From positions 310,001 to 374,000 of the forward strand of contig CAWBKD010000015.1 of the NCBI GenBank assembly GCA_963789225.1: DNA of 64,000 nt, in the 5' to 3' direction. A program made the position numbers and the translations under genes. The notes under the pieces are model-generated. The model was not told where the DNA came from and did not search any database. It was given only the letters and a program-made list of their open reading frames with translations. This DNA comes from Palsa-504 sp963789225 (lineage in GTDB: Bacteria; Actinomycetota; Actinomycetes; Streptosporangiales; Streptosporangiaceae). Position 1 is the stretch's first letter, and each line of letters opens with the position of its first letter. This document shows positions 18,661 to 26,204 of the stretch, in pieces.

Positions 18661-19083
18661 TCACACTGGCCTGCTCGGGGGCGGCGCGTCTTTGCCCGCG
18701 GCCCGGGGCGGCCGCCGCCGGAGAGCATCCATCCGGCGCTTGAAGTCGGCCATCCGCTGCTTGGCCAGTTCGATGTCGGCCTGAGAGACCGCCTCGGTGT
18801 CCTTCTCCAGCGCGTGCAACAGCACGACCAGGTTCTCCGAGCGCTGGTACAGGATGCGGTAGCGGGTGTTGCCGAACCGGACCCGGAGCTCACGGAGCTC
18901 ACCGTCGATCTGCGAGGTGATCGGGAACGGCGGAGGCGGCGCTTCGGGCGGCTGGCCGTTCAGATACTCCTCGACGAAGTCGTCGATCTTCGCGGCACGC
19001 TTGGAAGGCAGAGCCTGGATGAACTCGTCGACCGGCTCGGCGCCGCGCGCGTCGCGGTAGTAGACCGCCTGAGTGCGTGCCAC
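18661..19083 (-). CDS. HigB/RelE-type toxin (Gp49 family)
   Basis: A 140-residue protein with the PF05973 pattern: AVYYRDARGAEPVDEFIQAL at the start, LRELRVRFGNTRYRILYQ in the middle (the RelE-fold core strands with basic residues), and LVVLLHALEKDTEAVSQADI near the end. Family members are ribosome-dependent mRNA endonucleases. It is the upstream gene of a two-gene operon with the XRE antitoxin. The basic C-terminal tail is longer than usual. Confidence 0.88.
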   Translation of the reverse strand: MARTQAVYYRDARGAEPVDEFIQALPSKRAAKIDDFVEEYLNGQPPEAPPPPFPITSQIDGELRELRVRFGNTRYRILYQRSENLVVLLHALEKDTEAVSQADIELAKQRMADFKRRMDALRRRPPRAAGKDAPPPSRPV

Positions 19084-19364
19084 GGTCCGAGCATGCCAGC
19101 TTGGTCTGACACGGAGATGCCCGCCAGTCGGCAGCCCCGATCGGCGGTCGCCGCATGTGGACGCCTTGATCGCAGCGCTGCGGGGATTTCTCGAACAGCA
19201 GCTTTCTCAGACCCTATTCCGTAAGTGTGGAGCCAAGTGTGGAGCCATGTTCAGCCGACACGTAGCCACGCAGAGACTCCTTGAGCGTTCGATAATGCCG
19301 TTTTACCTGGCATCTAGCCACAGTCAGACACGCCCGGCGACGGTCAAAATCTCCATGGCATGGA

Positions 19365-19398
<34 letters not shown>

Positions 19399-19611
19399 GA
19401 GGGTTACCGACAGAACTGCCGGTGTCGTGCCGACAGAACTGTGCCGGTGACCGTTTCTTATTGTGCCTGCGGGGTCTGACATTGGCTCTGGCCGCCGCGG
19501 GAGGCTTGTTGCTGGGCGCCGGCAGCGGGGTTGCGGCGTTCTGGCGGGTTTGCGGCGTGGCTGCGCCGGCTGGGTGGCGCTGGTCAGTGGTGGCGGTGGG
19601 GCTGCGGGCTG

Positions 19612-21258
19612 TCAGCCGTCGGGGAGGTAGTCGCGGAGGCTGGCGCGGCGCCGTCGTGCCCGCTGGGTGGTGCAGGTCTTGCCGGGGGCGGTGAGCGCCC
19701 GCCAGGCGCGGATCTTGCGGATGTTGGCGGCCATCAGCAGCAGGGCGGTGAACAGGGACTGGGCGGCGATGCCGCGGACCCGGCGGCGGGCTGGCTGGGC
19801 GAGGGCTTCGTGGGCGGGGTCTTTGACGTAGCCGTTGAGGCCTTCGATGGTGTTGCGCAAGGTGGCGTACCGGGCGTGCCAGGCGGGGCTGGCGTAGGGC
19901 AGGTCCTGCCGGTAGCGGGCGCCGGTGCCGGGGGCGATGGTGATCGCGGTCTGCCGGCAGATCCTGGGTGGTTCGTCTGGTGGCTGGAGGACCTTGGGCC
20001 GCCCGTCGCGCGGCGTCAGCGAGGTCGTGCGGAGCGGGCAGATCAGCCCGGGGTGGCGGCCGGTGGCGGGGCAGGACAGCCGCTGGTAGCCGTCGGCATC
20101 GGGGCCGTCCTTGCGCTTGAGCTGGTAACAGGCGCGGGCGGCGATCTGCTGGTCGTAGAGGTCGCGGGTGATGGCGTGGCCGCGCAGCCCGGCGGTCGCG
20201 GTGATCAGCGGCCCGGGCAGGGCGGGGCAGTACCAGGTTCCCTCGACGAGGATGGCGCCGCCGGCGTTGGCCTGGATGCCGAGCTGGTCGTCGCGGTAAT
20301 CCATGACGGGCTTGTAGCCCAGCGCCCGGGCCGGGAGGTGGAAGCGGCCGGGGAGCGCCTGGGTGTAGGCGCGGTCGTAGCCGAGCCAGCCTGGTTTGTG
20401 GCCGCGGGCGGCCACGGAGGCCAGCACCCGGGCGCCGGTGCCGCCGGGGTCTTGGCCGGGCCGGGCCATGGCCATCCCGGTGGCGAGGTTCGGGCAGCCG
20501 GGCTCGGCGCGGGGCGGCCGGGCGGTGGTGGCGATGGTGGCTTCCAGCGCCCAGGCGATCTTGCGCAGCGGCTTGCCCTTGTCGTCCTCGCGCTCGCGGT
20601 GGTCGCCCTCGCGGACGTACCAGCCGCCGTCGGGGTCGCTGGCGCACAGCCCGGTGCGCGCGGACGGGCCGCGGGAGAACAGCGGCACCGGGGTGGCATC
20701 CAGGGCGGTGCCGCCGCTGCAGGCGGCGCGCTCGTCCCCGGTGAGGACCGAGACGCTGGCCTCCAGCAGCGCGTTGACCAGCGCCTCGAGCCGGCCGCGG
20801 GCAGCGGCGGCCTGGCCTGGGGTCATCGGCTTGGTGCGGGCCCGGAACTCGCCTTCGGTCAGCCGCCGGTTTTTCGGCAGCGGCGAGGGATCGGCCACCT
20901 TGAGGATCTGGCCGAAGCAGTAGCGGACCCGGCGGTAGGCGGCCTTGAAGGCCCGCTCGGTGGTGGCGGTGCCGGGCACGCCGAGCCGGCGGCGGGACGC
21001 GGGCGGCAGCCGGCAGAACAGCAGCCGGGTGACCTCGGTCAGGAACAGCGGCCGGTCGCCGAGGGCCAGGCACAGCAGGGCGGTGAGCACGGCGCGCGCC
21101 GGCAGCGGGCGGCGCCGCCCGGTGCGGTGGGCCAGCGCGGCCTCGATGACCGGGGCCTTTCCGCTGCGGTCGATGAGCTCGGCGGCAAACGCCACGGTGT
21201 CCTCGTCCGGCCCACTGCCGGGCCCGGGGATCTCCAGCCCGCCGCCGTCCATGCTCAT
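19612..21258 (-). CDS. DDE-type transposase
   Basis: 548 residues. The N-terminal region contains LPARAVLTALLCLALGDRPL, as in transposases with a DUF772-like start. The Asp residues lie in CSGGTALDATPVPLFSRG (near 189) and in WLGYDRAYTQALPG (near 285), and the Glu in LRNTIEGLNGYVKDPAHEAL (near 486). Together these give a DDE arrangement. Its ATG overlaps the stop of the upstream recombinase gene (ATGA), so the two are translationally coupled. The pairing of a DDE transposase with a tyrosine recombinase is unusual. No frameshift is seen. Confidence 0.75.
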   Translation of the reverse strand: MSMDGGGLEIPGPGSGPDEDTVAFAAELIDRSGKAPVIEAALAHRTGRRRPLPARAVLTALLCLALGDRPLFLTEVTRLLFCRLPPASRRRLGVPGTATTERAFKAAYRRVRYCFGQILKVADPSPLPKNRRLTEGEFRARTKPMTPGQAAAARGRLEALVNALLEASVSVLTGDERAACSGGTALDATPVPLFSRGPSARTGLCASDPDGGWYVREGDHREREDDKGKPLRKIAWALEATIATTARPPRAEPGCPNLATGMAMARPGQDPGGTGARVLASVAARGHKPGWLGYDRAYTQALPGRFHLPARALGYKPVMDYRDDQLGIQANAGGAILVEGTWYCPALPGPLITATAGLRGHAITRDLYDQQIAARACYQLKRKDGPDADGYQRLSCPATGRHPGLICPLRTTSLTPRDGRPKVLQPPDEPPRICRQTAITIAPGTGARYRQDLPYASPAWHARYATLRNTIEGLNGYVKDPAHEALAQPARRRVRGIAAQSLFTALLLMAANIRKIRAWRALTAPGKTCTTQRARRRRASLRDYLPDG

Positions 21259-22094
21259 CCCGCCTGCTGGCGCCTGTCCCAGGCCCGCAGCACGGCCTTG
21301 GGCGGGGCGCCGCCGACATGGCGCGCATAGCGGGCCAGGGACTCGGCCTGGCAGATCCCGGTGATCGCCAGAAGCTTACGCAACGGGATGCCCGCGGCCA
21401 GGTGATCGCAGATGAAACTGGACCGGCACCGGCCCGCGGTCAGCCGGGGCGCGGCCGGATCGGCCGCCAGGGTCCGGGCGAAACTGGTGACGAAGTTCTT
21501 GTACCCCCGGTCCGCCGGGCCGGGCCGGAACAGGTGACCGGTCCCCGCACTGGCGGCCAGCCCGGCCGCCCGCCCGGCATAAGGCGATGCGACCGGCACC
21601 ACCCGCGCCGCCGGGCCGCTGACATGCACGGCCACACGCCGGCCGTGCCGGGTGACGTCGCTGCCGCGCAGCGCCACCAGCTCGCCAGGCCGCAGCCCGG
21701 CGCCGATGCCGAACACCACCATGGCCAGCGCCGAGGCCCGGTTCACCGGATCGCGCTGGCCAGCGGCGATGGCCGCCACTTCGGCGCGCTCGGCCGCCGA
21801 GTACGGCGGGGGCGCTTTCGCGCCCGCAAACGGCGTCGCCCGCTGCCCCGGCTCGCCATGCACCGGCCTCGCGAGCCGGTACAGCGCCGACCGGTAGGTG
21901 CCCCTAGTGGACGACGCGCAGCCGGGCAGGCCGGCCACGCAGAACGCCTCGATCACGTCATAATCCAGCAGGAACTCCCGGCTGGCCGGGATCCCCCGCG
22001 CTGCGGCGAACCGGCACAGCCCGCGCACCGCCGTGCCAGCCACGGCCTGCCGCCGCGGTTCCGCCGCATAGCCCGCGAGCACCCGGGAGCCCAT
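21255..22094 (-). CDS. Tyrosine recombinase/integrase-like protein
   Basis: About 280 residues from ATG 22094, after GGCAGG; the open frame continues to 22238 without better support. The core has the first Arg in VVFGIGAGLRPGELVALRG, the second block RCRSSFICDHLAAGIPLRKL and the nucleophile Tyr in ESLARYARHVGG. The usual H-x-x-R and L-L-G-H motifs are altered (R-S-S-F and L-L-A-I-T-G-I), so its activity is uncertain. An SAM-like N-terminal domain precedes the core. It is coupled to the transposase gene. Confidence 0.75.
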   Translation of the reverse strand: MGSRVLAGYAAEPRRQAVAGTAVRGLCRFAAARGIPASREFLLDYDVIEAFCVAGLPGCASSTRGTYRSALYRLARPVHGEPGQRATPFAGAKAPPPYSAAERAEVAAIAAGQRDPVNRASALAMVVFGIGAGLRPGELVALRGSDVTRHGRRVAVHVSGPAARVVPVASPYAGRAAGLAASAGTGHLFRPGPADRGYKNFVTSFARTLAADPAAPRLTAGRCRSSFICDHLAAGIPLRKLLAITGICQAESLARYARHVGGAPPKAVLRAWDRRQQAG

Positions 22095-22228
22095 ACCTGC
22101 CTTCCCGCACAATAAGCGCAGGAGTTTCTTTAACCGTATACATTGCCAGGAGCCACGTGCGGGAGGCGCGCCGGCCGGCGGCAGGCGCGCGCCGGGAATC
22201 TGCGGGATCCTAGCCACGAGGAGGGCCG

Positions 22229-22666
22229 ATGCCAGCACCAGACGGCCGCAGCGCAGACCAGGCCCGAGCCGCCATCCAGGAGGCCCTCGGCCAGATCGGC
22301 TTCACCCTGCCCGGCAGCATCACCATCCGCCGCACCCGGTGCGGCAAGCCCCGCTGCGCCTGCACGGCCGACCCGCCCGCCCTGCACGGCCCTTACATCC
22401 AGTGGACCCGCACCGTCCGGGGAAAGACCGTCACCCGGCTGCTCACCCCCGCCCAGTACCAGGCCTACGCGCCCTGGTTCGCCAGCGCCCGCCGGCTCCG
22501 CGCGCTGGCCGCCGACCTGGAAGCCCTGTCCCTGGCCGAAATGGCCCGGGCGGAAGGCTGGGCCAAGATCACCCCCGGCACCCAGGCACCCGCCCGCACC
22601 AAGCTCGCCCGGGTACCCCGGGAACCGGGCATAACACCCAAAACGCCGGGAGATCAGCCCGCTTAA
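22229..22666 (+). CDS. DUF6788 family protein
   Basis: 145 residues, divergent from the recombinase gene. The hallmark is a Cys-rich block, RRTRCGKPRCACTADPPALH, followed by GPYIQWTRTVRGKTVTRLL and TPAQYQAYAPWFASARRLRA. This is the DUF6788 pattern, seen next to transposases and integrases in actinobacteria. Its ATG at 22229 follows AGGAGGG. A DNA-binding accessory role in transposition is inferred from the gene's position. Confidence 0.8.
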   Translation: MPAPDGRSADQARAAIQEALGQIGFTLPGSITIRRTRCGKPRCACTADPPALHGPYIQWTRTVRGKTVTRLLTPAQYQAYAPWFASARRLRALAADLEALSLAEMARAEGWAKITPGTQAPARTKLARVPREPGITPKTPGDQPA

Positions 22667-22793
22667 CGCGGGAAACAGGCCAACGCAGAACACCGTAACC
22701 GCAGGTCGCAGAGTTCTGTCGTTAGCCCACCGACAAGTTCTTGCAGATCAGGGGCAGTATCCTGCTTGCACGGCGATTCCTATGGGCCTAGCG

Positions 22794-23879
22794 CTAGCCG
22801 TCCTCATCCCCTGGGATGTTTGCGCCCTCGGCGTGTTGCTCGGGCGCACCCTTGATCGCGATCGCCGCGTGGGGCTCCAGAGCAGCGTCGACAAGCTCGG
22901 CCACTGACTTGCGGATCTCCTCGCGCAGAGCCGCCCTGTCCTTACAGAGGTTCTCGATGTTCCGCTGATAAAGAACGAACCTGGTCCCGAAGGTGACTCG
23001 CGAGCGTGCCCCCGCTGCGAAGTCCCCGCCCAGCCCGCCAAACATGCTGTTCGAATCGCCGCCCCCGGTGCTGGGCCCTTCCAGATGCCACCGGCGATCC
23101 GGATCTACACCCCCCTCGACCCGCGACTTGTCCGGCAGCAACACCACGTCCACCAGGCCGCCGGAGGAACCGCCTGTCTGGGCGTCATGAACCCTGATCT
23201 CTGCATCAGCCTGCGCCTGGAAGTCAGCACCCGCCATCCGGTACGGCACCACCCAGGTGCCAGAACCGGAGGTCAGCGCCGCCGCGGCGGCGAAGTCGGC
23301 CCGCCCCGCCTCCGGGTTGTCCGCGTCAAGCCAGACCTTGACCTGGCCGCGCAGCGCCCACCCAGGAGCGAACCCGCTGGCCGATTTCAGAAGGTCATCG
23401 AGGCGCTCGCTCGCCTCCTCGAACCGGCCCTGGCGGTACAGCGCGACCGCCAGGCGCCACAGCGCCTGGGCCGACGCCGGATCAGCGTCGGCCGCCGCCT
23501 GGGCAGCCCTGCGCGCATCCTCAAAATGCCCGAGCCACCACAGCGCCTCCGAGGCGAGCACGAGCGACGCGATCCGGACCGCGGGCACCGGATCCCTCAG
23601 GTGGCGATGGGCCACCCACAGGGCCTCAACCGGATGATCAGGGCAGCTGCGCGCGTGTTCCCGCAGCGTCTCCAGAACATCCTTCGCCGATTCCCGGCCG
23701 TCACGGCGGTGTCCGGCGGGAACAAGGTTGAGCCACCGTGCCGCGGCCTCTCTCAGCGGCTCGTCTAGTTCGAAGTCGCGCGCTTTGGGATTCGCCACAT
23801 AGCCGGGGCCGGAGTGATGCGAGGGCCTCGGCCCTGGAATAACGGAGGATGTCACATCGCCTCCGGGTATGGGGCACAT
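22794..23879 (-). CDS. TPR-repeat protein of unknown function
   Basis: 361 residues from ATG 23879. Residues about 95-205 form three TPR-like hairpins: SEALWWLGHFEDARRAAQAA, QALWRLAVALYRQGRFEEAS and RGQVKVWLDADNPEAGRADF. The C-terminal part includes a Gly-rich stretch (MFGGLGGDFAAGARSRVTFG) and a helical segment, RNIENLCKDRAALREEIRKS. No enzyme motif or signal peptide is seen. It stands alone between the mobile unit and the siderophore-interacting gene. Confidence 0.7.
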   Translation of the reverse strand: MCPIPGGDVTSSVIPGPRPSHHSGPGYVANPKARDFELDEPLREAAARWLNLVPAGHRRDGRESAKDVLETLREHARSCPDHPVEALWVAHRHLRDPVPAVRIASLVLASEALWWLGHFEDARRAAQAAADADPASAQALWRLAVALYRQGRFEEASERLDDLLKSASGFAPGWALRGQVKVWLDADNPEAGRADFAAAAALTSGSGTWVVPYRMAGADFQAQADAEIRVHDAQTGGSSGGLVDVVLLPDKSRVEGGVDPDRRWHLEGPSTGGGDSNSMFGGLGGDFAAGARSRVTFGTRFVLYQRNIENLCKDRAALREEIRKSVAELVDAALEPHAAIAIKGAPEQHAEGANIPGDEDG

Positions 23880-24088
23880 GATCGTTTCCTTGCCTCGGGC
23901 TGCGCCGCTAGAAGGCGCCAAGACGTCCGTCTACTGTAGCGGGCCGACGCGCGGGAAGCAGGCCAGGCCGGGCGGCGTTGATCGTGGCACGGGGCCGGCC
24001 GGGGTTCGCGGCGAAGGCCAACCGACGGCGCGGCATCCTCCCGTCTCCCGGCACCTAGGAATCAAGAGGGAAAGGCACAGGCTGTCTC

Positions 24089-24883
24089 ATGGCTGACGCA
24101 CTGCCGGAATCGGCTCTGGCGACGCTGGATGATCCGTTCGCTCAGTTGACCGGGTCGCTGGCCGGCACGACGCGGCTGGACTTCGAGGTTGTCGATTCAG
24201 CTCGGCTCACCCCGCACATGCAGCGGCTCAGACTGACGGCCCCGCAGCTCGACGGGTTCGGCTATCTACCCGGCCAGGATGTGATGCTCCTGGTGGCGGC
24301 CGAAGGCAACCGCCCGGTCCGGCGGCGCTACACGATCCGGCACCTTGACGCGGCCGAGCGGCTACTCACGCTCGACATCGTGCTACACGGCGACGGCCCC
24401 GGCGAGCGCTGGGTGCGGTCGGCCCGGTCCGGTGACAGGATCGAGGGCATCGGGCCGCGCGGCAAGATCACCACGTCGGCCACGGCCGACTGGCACTTGT
24501 TCATCGGCGATGAGTCGGCGCTGCCCGCGGCGTTCGCGATGGCCGAGGCGCTGCCGCCCGATCGCCCGGCCACGCTCGTGCTCGAGATCCCCGAACAGAG
24601 CGACGAGCAGGACCTGGCTGCCCAGGGGACCATCCGCATCTCCTGGCTGCACCGCATCGGTGCGCCCGCTGGTGACCCGTCCGCGCTGGCCGCCGAGGCA
24701 GCCGAGATCGAGCTGCCGCCCGGCCGGGGCCACGCCTACCTGTTCGGTGAGGCGACGGTCGTGTCCCGCCTGCGTGAGGTTCTCGCCGAGCGAGGGCTCG
24801 GCGAGAACCAGATGTCACCCAAGGCCTACTGGGGCCGCGGCCGCGCCAACGCCGGCCACGGTGAGCCCGCCCGAGACGCCTAG
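24089..24883 (+). CDS. Siderophore-interacting protein (FAD-binding, ViuB-like)
   Basis: 264 residues. An N-terminal FAD-binding_9 domain contains LTPHMQRLRLTAPQLDGFGY, the flavin-binding RRRYTIRH (about residues 72-79) and VLHGDGPGERWVRSARSGDR. A SIP domain follows with HLFIGDESALPAAFAMAEAL and a C-terminal YWGRGRANAG. Proteins of this family reduce ferric siderophores in the cytosol to release iron, using NAD(P)H. It stands alone on the plus strand. Confidence 0.92.
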   Translation: MADALPESALATLDDPFAQLTGSLAGTTRLDFEVVDSARLTPHMQRLRLTAPQLDGFGYLPGQDVMLLVAAEGNRPVRRRYTIRHLDAAERLLTLDIVLHGDGPGERWVRSARSGDRIEGIGPRGKITTSATADWHLFIGDESALPAAFAMAEALPPDRPATLVLEIPEQSDEQDLAAQGTIRISWLHRIGAPAGDPSALAAEAAEIELPPGRGHAYLFGEATVVSRLREVLAERGLGENQMSPKAYWGRGRANAGHGEPARDA

Positions 24884-24959
24884 CCGATGGCGGCGATGGC
24901 GGCGGCGATCACGGTGTGCCGGTGCTTGCCAGGCAGCAGATCATGATCAGATCCGCCAG

Positions 24960-25676
24960 CTACTGGATGGCAGACGGCGGCAGCGCACCATTGACGGCCG
25001 TCCGCTTTGCGGTAGAACCACTCAGCACATTGTTCCGGGGGACAAGCCGTGCGGCCGTTGGTGAGGGTGGTGCGCCGGGGAGGTAGGTCCATGCCCGGGC
25101 CCTGGTGGATTTGACCTGGAATCTCACAGCGCAGAAGGCGGCCGGGCTGACCAGGCAAGGGTGGCGGGAGACGATATTGCGGTAGATGTAGTCCGACACG
25201 ATCAGTGCCAGGTCAGCTCCGGTGCTGGCCAGCGTTCTCCGCAGGGGCCGGGCGTCCAGCATGCGGAACAGGAAGTCGACGCTGGTTCCTACGAACCCGT
25301 GCCCGTCGTAGTCGACCGGCCCGAGATGGACCGCCGCGCGAAGCTGGATATGAGCGGCGACACAGGAGACGTGGTTATGCCGGCGGATCAGGCTGCGGAG
25401 CCGCTCGGGCAGCGGGTCGATGATGCCCGTGGGGGCGATACCAGGCGGAATGACGACCAGCACGCCATCGCCACGATCTTCCCTGAAACAGGCAGTCCAG
25501 CGGATTCCGGACCCGTCGAAGGCGCGCTCGAGGATTCGGTACAGTTCCTCCCGCATAAACATGCGGATGTCATCGTCGCGATCCGGACGGGTAAATTCGG
25601 CGATGTCAACCGCGAACAAGGTGCACACCTGCCCGCTGGCCGGCGGAGCAAGTGTATTGCTGGCTGGATGGGTCAC
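24960..25676 (-). CDS. Nucleotidyl-cyclase-fold (class III homology) protein
   Basis: 238 residues. The segment CTLFAVDIAEFTRPDRDDD matches the first metal-binding strand of class III cyclase domains. Further on are FREDRGDGVLVVIPP, the RxxGDG-like hairpin, and LRAAVHLGPVDYDGHGFVGT, the strand-helix unit before the substrate-binding region. The later part (GADLALIVSDYIYRNIV) also fits. Transition-state residues are not obvious, so it may bind nucleotides without cyclase activity. No other domain is attached. Confidence 0.65.
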   Translation of the reverse strand: MTHPASNTLAPPASGQVCTLFAVDIAEFTRPDRDDDIRMFMREELYRILERAFDGSGIRWTACFREDRGDGVLVVIPPGIAPTGIIDPLPERLRSLIRRHNHVSCVAAHIQLRAAVHLGPVDYDGHGFVGTSVDFLFRMLDARPLRRTLASTGADLALIVSDYIYRNIVSRHPCLVSPAAFCAVRFQVKSTRARAWTYLPGAPPSPTAARLVPRNNVLSGSTAKRTAVNGALPPSAIQ

Positions 25677-26204
25677 CGCGTGTCCTTACGTGAGGCAGGT
25701 CCGATGGCCATGGCGCGACCGCCGGCGACCTGCTTGTCGGCCCCCAGAAGGTGATCGGCTCCTCGGTGAGCTACGCTTGACTGTGTATTAGAGTCATCGT
25801 CCGAGCTGGTCTGACACTGGATGCCAGTCGCCGGCGGGAAAAGGCCTCGTCTGGGAAATCCGCTGTCCGGCGCCGTGCTCGGTCCTCAGGCCCTGCACTT
25901 CCGCAGAGCGCACGGCGCCAGCTAGGCCGACTAGGGTCGTTTGCCCGGGGCCGTCGGGATGGCCGAGGGCCAGGGGGTCTGGCTCAGCTCGGCGTACCTG
26001 GAGATCACGGCCAGGTTGACTGCGGATTCGACATTGTCGAGCTGGTTTTCCCGAGTCCGGCACAGGCCAATAGCCTGCTGGTCGCCGTTCGCGTGGCGCC
26101 CGCGCAACCGGCGTGGAACAGCTTGCCGATCAGCTTCTTGACCTGGCTAGGTCCAGCGCTAGTCCCGGCGAACCCGTGCGCAGGCGGCCGTTCGGTTAAA
26201 GGCT
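25677..26204. other. No recognisable gene
   Basis: Short open frames run both ways but none has a binding site or a family pattern. The plus strand near 25940-26150 has coding-like bias (GVWLSSAYLEITARLTADST), perhaps a remnant of a deleted gene. I see no repeat or RNA gene. Confidence 0.4.

Larger units (their letters stand above)
19401..22726. mobile_element. Mobile unit: DDE transposase, tyrosine recombinase and DUF6788
   Basis: The element ends carry inverted CGACAGAACT motifs: left from GTTACCGACAGAACT near 19403, right its complement ending near 22725. The direct repeat CCACCGA lies just outside at 19394-19400 and 22727-22733. A second CGACAGAACT copy lies at about 19433 inside the left end. 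The unit directly follows the ssrA-like 3' fragment, and the left direct repeat includes its CCACC. The three genes inside have transposition-related products. Exact boundaries are inferred from the repeats. Confidence 0.65.

Noticed and set aside
19531..21330. 599-codon plus-strand open frame
   Set aside because: It is antisense to the transposase gene and shows the Gly/Ala/Val-rich composition of a shadow frame.
25794..26141. Short frames on both strands in the gap before the ABC permease
   Set aside because: They contradict each other and neither has a start signal; at most a remnant.
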